Source of the DNA: Monosiga brevicollis MX1
Taxonomy: Eukaryota > Opisthokonta > Choanoflagellata > Craspedida > Salpingoecidae
Assembly: GCF_000002865.3 (NCBI RefSeq)
Contig: NW_001865039.1
Coordinates: forward strand, 2,026,438-2,090,437
Direction: 5' to 3'
Length of the DNA stretch: 64,000 nt
Shown here: positions 20,804 to 30,386 of the stretch, piece by piece
How positions within the stretch are numbered: the stretch's first letter is position 1
How the letters are laid out: the number at the start of each line of letters is the position of its first letter
Made by a program: the position numbers and the translations under genes
The notes under the pieces: model-generated
Told to the model about the DNA's origin: nothing
Databases searched by the model: none
Seen by the model: the letters and a program-made list of their open reading frames with translations, nothing else

Positions 20804-23448
20804 ATGTCGGCTGTGGCATTGGAGAGACTGCAAAGTCTGCCTGCCCCCGAGGCAGAGGCGGTTTGGTCTGTCATCGAGCTTGTGGCGCAGGGCAGTCTAA
20901 GTGCTGCTGAGCTCGAGGCTTGTAGCCAAGCGTTGGATGCGCTGGACATCAGCACCTGGCCCTCGCTGCTGACTCGCGTCGCCGATCAGTTGTTGGCGCT
21001 TGGCGAGCATCTGACTCTTCCTGCCCCCATTATCAGTCTCGAACGAGACAATGGCGGACCAGTTGACTTGTTTGATGTCACCACGGCTGCCGCCTTTGTC
21101 GTGACTGCCGGTGGGGCACGCGTAGTCTTACAAGGGGATCGGGCCCCAACCAACTCCAAAAGCGCACCGGGTCTGCTGGATGTGATGGATGCCCTCGGTG
21201 GCACGGCCGATGTCACCGCCACGCAAGCCCGTGCCATGGTCACTGAGTGTGGGTGTGCTTTTGTGCCCGCACCACATGCCTCTTCCATCCGTCGCGCCGT
21301 CGAGGCGATGCGCCAGCGGGGCACGCCCGCCGCCTTTCTCAGCCTGCTAGAACCACTGGTTCACCCAGCGCAGCCGGCCAGGTCAGCCCTCCTTCTGATG
21401 GTGGCCAATGGCCATCTTCCGCGCGTTGGCTTCTCCTTGGCCTGTTGATTCGCGCATCTGACATTGCATGCCACCTCTGCCCCTCCGTCTTGATTTGCAC
21501 CCTCGATTCCAGGATGCTGGTCGCCGTGGCGCAGCCCCAATTGGCATCAGTCCTTGCCGAAGCCCTAGCCACGCGACACGTCGAGCAGGCACTGGTTCTA
21601 TGCAACGCGGCAAGCCCCGGCCAACCGCTGACTCCCAGCGCGCCCGTATCTGGCTGCGAGCTGCGTAAGGGTCAAGTGCACCCAGTCACCATTACCCCCG
21701 CCGATTTGGGCTGGGACACCGCCGCAACCGCAGCTACCGCACCCACTGGCTTTGCAGCTTCCAGCTCAGCCCAGGCTTTGCGCACCATCTTAGCTCACGA
21801 GCCAAGCCCCTTGCGCGATGTCGTTGTTCTTCACGCGGCTCTTGGTCTTTATCTCACTGGCTGTGCAACAACATGGAGCGAGGGTCGGCAGCAAGCCGAA
21901 CAGCTGCTGGATTGTGGCCGAGCCGAGGCCACTGCCGATCGCTACGTGGCACTCTCAAAGCGCTACGGCGTACCGGTAACAGCCGGCGGACAACAACAAG
22001 GCGGCAACATTCTCGACGTCATTAGCGCTCAGCGTCGACGGGACGTTGAAGAGGCGAGCCGACAGACGCCCACAGCGCAGCTTGAAGCACAACTGTCCTC
22101 GGCCCCAGCCGTTCTCGACTTTGCTGTGCGCCTGGCTGCCGGAAGCCCCTTGGCTGTGATGGCAGAGATTAAGCGTGCGTCGCCTTCCAAGGGTAACATT
22201 GCCACCGACGTGGATGTGCCACGTCAAGCCCATGCCTATGCTAGCGCAGGCGCAGCTACCATCTCTGTCCTCACCGAGCCGACTTGGTTCAAGGTATGGA
22301 GGGGCGTCACCCCATGTGCTAGGCCCTCCCGTCAGACTTAGCCCACCCGTACATGACTAGGCTCCAAAGAACCTCTCAACCCAGCCCTTGTGGTACCACG
22401 GTTAGGGTACGCTCAAAGACATGCGGGCTGCTCGTGAAGCTGTGGAAGGAATGAGTGACCGCCCAGCGATCCTGCGCAAAGACTTTCTCGTTGATCGATA
22501 TCAGGTGGGGCTTGCTTGTGCGGTTGGCCATCGCCCGGGTTTGGTCTTTTTTTGGCATCTTCCGTGTTCATGCTCACGACCCACCACACAAAAGCCACTG
22601 GGTCTACCTCTTACTTCACCTTTGTATCCGCTTTGGGGTCACCAAGGTGCTAGAGGCGCGTGTCTATGGCGCTGACACGTGTTTGCTGATTGTGGCCATT
22701 TTGGATGATGCGACGCTCGGTGACCTCTTGGAATATGCGCGCTCCCTCGACATGGAGCCACTCGTGGAGGTGGCCACGCCTACCGAACTGCAGCGGGCAC
22801 TAGCCGTTGGAGCCAAGATCATTGGCATCAATAACCGCAACCTCAAGGATTTTACCGTAAACAACGACACGACGCGGGCAATCATGGAGACAATGGGCGG
22901 GGCGCGGCCCGAAGGGCTTTTATTTTGTGCTCTCAGCGGCATCAAAACCCGTGCCGATGCCCAGGCTTACCAAAGCGTGGGGTGTGATGCCGTGTTAGTT
23001 GGTGAATCACTCATGCGTGCCGCCTCTCCGGGAGCCCTCATCCAGTCATTGCGTGGCATGGCTACCACGGATCCCCTGGTGAAGATTTGTGGTTTGCGGG
23101 ATGTGGAAACCACTGATGCCACTCTTCGGCTGGGCGCCGACATGGTGGGCTTGGTGTTTGCACCGAAGAGCAAGCGGCTAGTTGACGTGGCCACGGCCCG
23201 GAGCATTGCTCAGCGCGTTACAAAATCCCGCCACAGCGCACACGTGGCTGCGCTGCGCCAGCAAATACTGGCAGCGCAGAGCGAAGAAAACGGGATCGCT
23301 GCCTGGCAAGCTCGTGCGCAGCTCTTGCGCGAGATGACGGCTCATCGGCCCCTGGTGGTCGGTGTATTTGCCAACCAGCCTCCGGCGGAGGTGAAGCGTA
23401 TCGCCGATGAGGTGGGCTGGCCTGGGATGGTGCACGCCCTTTTCACAT

Positions 23449-23492
<44 letters not shown>

Positions 23493-24156
23493 CATATAAA
23501 CCTTGCACTGGGCGCTTGCTCGCTCACCTTGATGACCAATGGTTGTGGCACTGCTGCCTGTAGGTTGGACTGGACGTGATCCAACTATCCGGCACGGAGG
23601 GCCTGGATGCGGCCAAAGATTATGCGGGCTATCTTGTGTGGAAGGCTGTGCATGTGGGAGCAGGCGACACGGGCGAGTCTTTGCTTTCGGCAGCAGAGGC
23701 GATACCATCTGCTTCTCGAGCCCATGCGTTACTACTCGACACTAAATCTCCGCTGGCGCTTGGCGGAACCGGTGGGTGTTCAAAACCATGCTTACCAAGC
23801 CAGGGCAGGCGTACTACCGCTTCGAGATAAGTATTCGAGGTCTTCTAAACTGTGTGTGTGCATGTGGGCAGGACAAGCGTTTGATTGGGACATTGCAGCC
23901 AACCTGGCCAAATTGGGCATGCCCTTCTTCCTAGCCGGTGGCCTGGATCCCGCCAATGTGGCGCAAGCCGTTACAAAGGTGCGGGTGTGTGGCCTGCTGC
24001 GCCTACAGCGCCGAGGACATGCTCACGTTGCGCTCTTGCATGCAGGTACAACCCATGGGATTGGATGTGAGCTCGGGGGTCGAGGCGGATGGTGTCAAGA
24101 GCCTTGACAAGATTGGTGCTTTTGTGCGGGCCGCCAAGTCTGCAGTGAAATATTGA
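20804..24156 (+). CDS. Trifunctional-type tryptophan biosynthesis fusion TrpD-TrpC-TrpF
   Basis: Seven exons: 20804-21381, 21513-22293, 22406-22504, 22647-23411, 23564-23771, 23872-23978 and 24046-24156, giving 882 aa. Residues ~1-345 follow anthranilate phosphoribosyltransferase ([34 protein letters not shown]). Residues ~358-625 are indole-3-glycerol-phosphate synthase ([33 protein letters not shown]). Residues ~630-880 are phosphoribosylanthranilate isomerase (KICGL with the catalytic Cys, [15 protein letters not shown] with the Asp, [18 protein letters not shown]). The IGPS and PRAI active-site residues look intact. In the TrpD part the PRPP/metal motifs are altered: GTGGD is DNGGP, KHGNR is LQGDR, and the acidic DE pair is not seen. 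Predicted cytosolic. The start is the first ATG after a short leader and fits the TrpD N-terminus. Confidence 0.93.
23455..23492 (+). repeat. (T)38 homopolymer in intron
   Basis: An uninterrupted run of about 38 T in intron 4 of the Trp fusion gene, about 40 bp after the 5' splice site. Confidence 0.95.
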
Positions 24157-24765
24157 CGGGACAAGAGGGTTGAACTTTGCCTTGCCTCCTAGTTTGTTGT
24201 TGCTTCAGGCTGGCGCCGGGCATAATAGCAAAACGAACCGTCACCCCGCCGTGACAACCCGTGTCAATGATCTGCGTCAGGGAGAGACGCCAAACACAAG
24301 CGGGCCATGCAGACAAAGAGGGCGAGGGGGGAGAAAGTGCCAAGAGCATCTGCTCGTAACACGGATTTGCTACATGTGCAGAGAGAGAAAGAAGAAATGA
24401 ATTGGTTTGAGAAATAAACAGCAAAGATAGAGAGGAATAGCACAACTACCACATGTGAGAGAGAAGAAAAAGGAGAAAGAACAACAGAGAGAGAGAGAGA
24501 GAATGAGAGAGAGAGAGAGAAAGTCAGAGAAAACGGACCATTGAGGTGCGTGTGTCATTTTCCTTTTGCTTGCGTCGCATCTCCTGAAACGGCAGCGCGG
24601 CGGCAGCGGTGGTGGTGTTGACTGTACGCTGGATTGCTTCTTGGTTTCCAACGCATAGCGCAGCTCAGTGGTAGCGGTGGTGAGGCGGTTGTCTGTTTGG
24701 GTGTTCGCGTGTCAGCAGGTCGAAGAAGAGGGCTGTGGGTTGCAAACGACCACGCCATCGCCGTC
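24157..24765. other. Intergenic between Trp fusion and DnaJ genes
   Basis: Both neighbours are on the plus strand. It contains (GA)n tracts at about 24484-24525 and a short TGGTGGCGG-like stretch before the DnaJ start. No gene supported. Confidence 0.6.
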
Positions 24766-26736
24766 ATGGCGGAGGGCTTGAGCGCGGTATATAGTTTGCG
24801 CCGACCCAAGAACCTGCTGGCCGGTGTCTCGTCTGGCGTGAAGACCATCGCCAAGAGCACGGGCCTGGGCTTGGTCTGTCTGGTGGGTGCCCCCGTGGCT
24901 ATGGCGTCGGAGGAAGGCGCCAAAGGAGCGGCCAAGGGGGTTGCACTTGGGCTCGCTTCCGTCGTCGCCCTGCCCCTGGCGGGAGTCTGCGTGGCAGCCA
25001 CGCAGATTGGTCGCGGACTCTTCAACACTGGTGAAGAGGTCATGCATCGCTCCAAAGGCCACTACTGGGACCAGGAATCTCGCGCCTGGGTGGACTATGA
25101 TCCAGCGCGGGCCATCGTCGACGAGAAGTACATCGTCGTGCAAAACCTCACCTATGACGCGTTTTTGCACCTTTGTCGAGGGTTGGACGGCGCACATATC
25201 CGTGCCAACAGCGAGGCGACACCAGGTGGTAAGGTTTCCGGCCCGACCGACTACTATGACTGCCTTGGCGTTGCATCTGATGCCAGCCCCGAAGAGATCA
25301 AGCGCGAATACTACCGCCGCGCGCGCGAGCTACACCCAGATCGCAATCCCGACGACGAGGCTGCGAACCAAAACTTTCAGCGGCTGAGCATGGCTTATCA
25401 GGTGCTCTCAGACCCAAACCTGCGGGCCGCTTATGATCGTAATGGTGCGTCGGCAGACTTTGAGTCTGGCGAGATGGAGGACGTTGGGCTGCTGTTCACA
25501 ATGCTGTTTGGGTCCTACAAGTTTGAGGGTTATTTCGGCACACCCGTGATGGTTCTGACTCGAGAGGTGGCTCGCCACGTGGAAGGCACGAGCATTGATC
25601 TGCAACGCGCCCTGCTTCGGCGCCGAGTCGAAGTTACTCAGCGCTTGGCACAACGCCTTGATCGTCTCGCCAACATTGTGGCGCGTGATGGAGGCGTGGA
25701 TCAAGTGAATGCCGAGCTCTTGAAGGAGGCGGAGCGATTGGTGGAGGCTTCGTATGGGCCTCGTTTATTGGGCACAATTGCGCGAAAATATCGTGCAGGC
25801 GCCGCCATCGGCCGTGGCGGGCTATCCGGTCTCCGATCACGTCTACAGGGCCCCTTTCGTCGTTTAGGTTACGCAATGCGTTCCATGAAGTCCTTGGTTA
25901 GCGTGGGGAAGGCCCACGAGCGCTTTGAGCGCGAGTCGGCAATTCAGCGCGAGTCGGCCGAACGACAGCGCCAGGAACAGGTCATGGCTCGCTCCATCTC
26001 TGTGCAAGACTTGAGCGAGGAGAGCGAGACTGAGAGTACCGGCACTGGTGCTGGCGATGCGTTTGTCAACGTTAGTTTTGTCTCCTCCGAGCGATCCCGG
26101 AATGCCCCTTCAAGCAAGAGTAGACCGGTACCCACTCATGAGACAAGCGAAGCATCTGAGGTGCGTGGCTGGGAAGCAGCGCCCAGTTCAAGCAGCAGCG
26201 ATGACGAGCAAAGTACCGGTGCCGAGACGCGGCGGGCTCCTGGTGGCGAGGTGCCCAGCTCGAAGCCGGCGGGTCGCGGTGCCACACCAGCTGGTGAAGC
26301 AGGAGCCAAGGAAGACAGCGAGTCTGAGCCCTTGCTTGATGAAGAAGAACAGCGCCAGCGAGAGCAGGCTTTGTTTGGGGACAGCTTGCCGGCACTGCTA
26401 GAGGCCCTTTGGTGTGGTATGGAGCTGGACCTGGATGATTTGCTGCGTGAAGCCACGGCTGTTGTGCTCAAAGGCAACAGCCATGGCTTGCCTGCAGTGG
26501 ATCCCGCGGTGCGCGATCAGCGTATTAAGATGCTGGCGCTGGTGGCAGATGTCTTTGAGGCAGTGAGTACCAATTATTTGGCGACACACCCCGAGCCACC
26601 GGCGTCAGAGAGCCTGGAGCGGGCAGCCATGGCTGCAGCGGTATTTCGTCAGCACGGTGCCGATGCCGATGTGGACATTGATGCAGTGTATCGCGAATGG
26701 CAGGCGGCCGGCGGCGCCTCGGCCCAACCTGAGTGA
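24766..26736 (+). CDS. DnaJ (Hsp40) protein with glycine/alanine-rich N-terminal segment and DnaJ-X-like region
   Basis: A single uninterrupted exon of 656 aa. The ATG at 24766 (MAEGLSAVYSLRRPKNLLAG) is chosen over upstream in-frame codons because the sequence before it is low-complexity leader. Residues ~15-95 are small-residue-rich and weakly hydrophobic (GLGLVCLVGAPVAMAS, ASVVALPLAGVCVAATQIG), possibly membrane-associating. The J domain (~160-225) starts TDYYDCLGV and has the catalytic HPD in ELHPDRNP. It is followed by VLSDPNLRAAYDR and a DnaJ-X-like helical region (~240-380) with LFTMLFGSYKFEGYFG. Then come a Ser/Glu-rich disordered stretch and a C-terminal helical domain. The protein would recruit and stimulate an Hsp70. 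Intron absence contrasts with most neighbours and could reflect retroposition or simple intron loss. Confidence 0.9.
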   Translation: MAEGLSAVYSLRRPKNLLAGVSSGVKTIAKSTGLGLVCLVGAPVAMASEEGAKGAAKGVALGLASVVALPLAGVCVAATQIGRGLFNTGEEVMHRSKGHYWDQESRAWVDYDPARAIVDEKYIVVQNLTYDAFLHLCRGLDGAHIRANSEATPGGKVSGPTDYYDCLGVASDASPEEIKREYYRRARELHPDRNPDDEAANQNFQRLSMAYQVLSDPNLRAAYDRNGASADFESGEMEDVGLLFTMLFGSYKFEGYFGTPVMVLTREVARHVEGTSIDLQRALLRRRVEVTQRLAQRLDRLANIVARDGGVDQVNAELLKEAERLVEASYGPRLLGTIARKYRAGAAIGRGGLSGLRSRLQGPFRRLGYAMRSMKSLVSVGKAHERFERESAIQRESAERQRQEQVMARSISVQDLSEESETESTGTGAGDAFVNVSFVSSERSRNAPSSKSRPVPTHETSEASEVRGWEAAPSSSSSDDEQSTGAETRRAPGGEVPSSKPAGRGATPAGEAGAKEDSESEPLLDEEEQRQREQALFGDSLPALLEALWCGMELDLDDLLREATAVVLKGNSHGLPAVDPAVRDQRIKMLALVADVFEAVSTNYLATHPEPPASESLERAAMAAAVFRQHGADADVDIDAVYREWQAAGGASAQPE

Positions 26737-27208
26737 AGAGTAGGGCTCTGAAGTCGCTGCCTATGGCACTCTAATCTAGGCTTGCTTTTGTGTTTTTTTT
26801 CCCTTGTCTTTCCTTGCTAAACTCGCACCATCCCAGCTCAGCTAGCTCATGCTTGGTGTTAGCAGCGGGATAGCAGTGCTTGGCAATGGCCATATCATTG
26901 CTTGTGAATAGTTGGATGAATAGTTCATTGAGTACAGCACTTTTGTTTTTTTCAAACATCCCAATTCTCGACACTGCCGGAGCTTTAAAACAGAACAGCA
27001 CGGATAAACAAACACGATCACGAGAGGGTTTGCATTGCAAACTATTTGTTGTCGATGGTGCACAAGCACGCGGATTTCAGGGACAACGTTGGCGTGTACG
27101 CTGGCACCACGACCGAGCGACAGAGAAAGGCCACGGGCCCGATACATGCAGAGTCGAGGGATGCTCACATGACAACATATAAAGCAGGGTTTAGGCCCGG
27201 GGAGTCAT
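26737..27208. other. Intergenic between convergent DnaJ and FAS1 genes
   Basis: 3' flanks; T-rich near 26788-26815. No gene seen. Confidence 0.65.
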
Positions 27209-28550
27209 TTAAAAAAGCTTGCTAAAGGCAACGGCGAGCATGACCAAGAGCAAGCTAGCAACTTGCGTTGTGGCACTGTCTGTCATGAGCACTCGGTTGA
27301 TCTCATGGGCTACACCGCCATCAAACTGGATGTTGCCTTCGACCACGTCTGCCTCATTGCCATCCTCAACTTCGACCTGATCAAGAGGGGAGCGAAAAAA
27401 AAAAGAAAAAAAAAAGCATCGCAAATTTACACGAGTCAGAAAATGCATTGATGCCAGCGCGAGTGCAAAGGGCGAGCATGAACAACGCGGGAAGAGATGG
27501 AAAGAGACGAGCGGCTTACCTCAACGCTGAACACGTCGCGATCAAATTCAAGTTTTACGCCATCGATAGTGTCCACATCTTCCTGAATGACCAAGGCATC
27601 CAGGGTCATAGTTTGGTCAATGATATGCAGAAGCACAATCGAGCGGAGACGATCCAAATCCGTCTCGAAGAGGTCGTTGAGCTCGTCGTCATCCAGAAAG
27701 CCAAAGGCCTGGTTGTTGGGAATGAGGACCGTCAAACCGTTGTTCTGGAAAAGGCGATCAGTCAGGTTGGTGGCTTGGATGGCATCGTAAAAGAGTGTGT
27801 AGGAGACGTCGCCGGTTAACAGTGCCTCAAGGCCATTGGCCATGGGCATCATCGTGGTCTCATCGTCATTGTCGACATCATTGTCATCGTCGGTGCTTGT
27901 GGACATGGGGGCAGGCGTCGTGGGCACAATCAATTCAAAGTCCAGGGGGATGAGGACGGTGTCAATGGCATGCACGACACCTGTAAGATTGCGTGGGAGC
28001 ACCAGCGCGAGTATGAGTGGTGTTCAAGGTGCTGGCATGCAGCGTTGGTACGAATGCTGGGGAAGAGCCAAGTTGCTCGCCGGCAGGGCAGGAGAGGGTG
28101 GAACATACCAGTTTCGACATAGCCGTTCAGACCAACCACCTCGGCTTCCACGTCACCCGCAGACATCACAAAAACAGAAGTGTCGTCACCCTCGCCTTCG
28201 AAAAAGACTGTCACATCGTTGTCCGCCAAGAGGGTGGGGTATTCCGTGCCATTCACAAACTGGCTGGCTGAGATGTTACCCGCAATGACGTGGTGGAACA
28301 GCAGCTCTTGCAGTTGGTCCAGGTTCTCTTCTGAGAGGAGAAGCGTCACCATGGTATCATTCAGCTTGGCAAAGGCGTCGTTGGTGGGGGCAAAGATGGT
28401 GTAGGTGTCATCATCCAAGCTATCGGTCAGGTTGGCAGCGTCCAGGGCCGACTTGAACGCTTGAAACTCTTCCATGTCCAAAAGATCGCCAATGGTCTGC
28501 TGCGCGGCGACTGCGCCTAGCAGCAGGCACAACACAAAAACAGCCTTCAT
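27209..28550 (-). CDS. Secreted/GPI-type protein with two fasciclin (FAS1) domains
   Basis: Three exons: 28550-28109, 27980-27520 and 27376-27209, 356 aa. A clear signal peptide (MKAVFVLCLLLGAVAAQQ) is followed by FAS1 domain 1 (~20-155; YTIFAPTNDAFAKLND, LLFHHVIAG). An acidic Thr/Asp linker follows, then FAS1 domain 2 (~185-320; LTVLIPNNQAFGFL, IVLLHIIDQTM). The C-terminus is a short spacer and a hydrophobic tail (VASLLLVMLAVAFSKLF), which fits a GPI-anchor signal or a short TM end. FAS1 domains mediate cell-cell or cell-matrix adhesion in many eukaryotes, so this is a likely surface adhesion or extracellular-matrix protein. Several N-x-S/T sites are present. Exon phases agree. Confidence 0.92.
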
Positions 28551-30386
28551 AATGACTGAGGATGGAGGGCACACCAGCGCTCGTAACGTCCTTTGACGAT
28601 CCGCACAAGGAGGGCAACTTTGTCAGGCGAGACGGTCCGGAGTTGTTGCAGAAGTGGCACGGAGCTGGAGGCAGGAAAATGCAACCCCGGTCAGCCAGCT
28701 CGGATCATGGCGCGCACGCATCTGCGCCGCGACCCAGGCCGACCTGGCGCGATCTTGCTAGGGCCTGCTTTGGGTGATGCAGGCTCACCGCATGTGCAAG
28801 TGGGCGTGGCGCCATGAAGCAGTACATGTAATACAATGATGTCCGTGTATCGCACGGTGGTGTTCGGCGCTGAGAACAGATGACAAGGATGTGGGCTCCA
28901 TAGACTTGAGCAGTCTTGGCCGAGCTTGCCATGCTGATGGACAGACATAGTCGAAGGATTTCAAGGTCGCACGCGTCATCTACTGTTAAAAAAAGCTTCG
29001 CGACTTGCGTGGTGCACGCTGCGATCAGGCTTGCCGAGGACGGCGTTATGAGCACGGGTGCTTGATTGATTGCAACGACAACAATGGCCGTGCAGACAGT
29101 CAAGGCCGTCGGAGGCCACACCCCATGGCGAATGTGCAACAGCAGCACGCACAGCCGAGTCCTCGTGTGGACTGCATCTGTCACCACTTCTGGTGTGATG
29201 AAGTATCATCTTTTAAGTCTGGCAGTCGCCTCCCACCGCAGCTGGCAGGTGGACATGGGGTGGACATGGGGTGAACATGCTCCCCATGTCCGCTTCAGAG
29301 GAGTGTGGCAGACGAGCAAGCAAGTCATGAGCGCGCCCATAGCATGACTGGGTCGGGACAGGACGTGAACGAGACAAGTGCAAGTGCCATCACCAGCTTC
29401 AGCCCTTGCACGGCCCCAGAAGCAACGTGGGCGCCGAGCACCAGGTCTGCAACCCCCCGCACGCGAAACAGCCATCGTCAAAGTTGCACCGGCGCCCCTT
29501 GTGCCTGGTTGCAACCAACCAACTTCTTCGTCTCAAATAAACAGCTGCCGTCTACATCGGATGTCCTCATCATCACCACCGATCATCACCACCATCACCC
29601 TCTCTTTCAAGGAAACACGCAACACACTGCATTGCACCGTGCCACTGCGTGCATGCATGCATGATCGTTGCAAGCAGAATTGGTGCTTTGCTCATCGAGC
29701 TACATAAGGAAAGGTTCAACATAACGTGACGTTCCACACACGCGCCCGTAGGTGTGATGGCAGCATCGGTGGTAGGAATACGTGTCGAAGAGTCCACCAT
29801 CTTGTGCGGCATCAGCACTTGTTTTCTTGAACATGGTCGACCACCTGTTTTCTCCAGCTTTTGGCCTTCGTCCGTTCTTTATGATCGCTGCTGCACAAGA
29901 CCTCCAATCGCCTGTGGTCGCTTGCTCAACGACTACTCGTTTCTCTTCTCCTGTACACCATGGCGGCAGCGGCTTGGCAGGTGGGGAAGGCTGTCCTGGT
30001 CTGGCTGGCGTGCATGCGGCATCCAGCACAGTAAAGAAGCCACGAGATGACATCAAGGGCTGCAAACAAAGTGGCTCCCTTTGAAGTGATACGCATAGGG
30101 GATCATGATACATTGGGAGAGGTGATACTACATTCGGGTGTATATAATTACGGTAGCATGTGCAGCCCATTAAAGATGAAGAACGGCTAGACGCAAGCCA
30201 AAACGGCAGGCACAGCATTGATGATGAATCACGAAAGCAATGAAAAGCAAGTTAATAATAATGATAAACGCCGCGAACGAATCAGAGGTTTGCCCGCCGG
30301 GCCAGTGGGAGTGTTCATTAGAACGGGCAGCGGCGCTAGAGACTCTTGTGAGAACAAACCGCATGTGAAACAGGCCCCCACCAGGC
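28551..30386. other. 1.8-kb gene-free stretch
   Basis: The longest stretch in the window without a supported gene, between the 5' end of the FAS1 gene and the 3' end of the GAS2-like gene. Several ORFs of 60-170 codons occur, but none shows a domain, family motif or convincing splice pattern. It holds a GGTGGACATGGGGT direct repeat near 29248-29275 and a (GCAT)n run near 29650. It could hold a promoter region, an ncRNA or an unrecognised gene. Confidence 0.5.
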
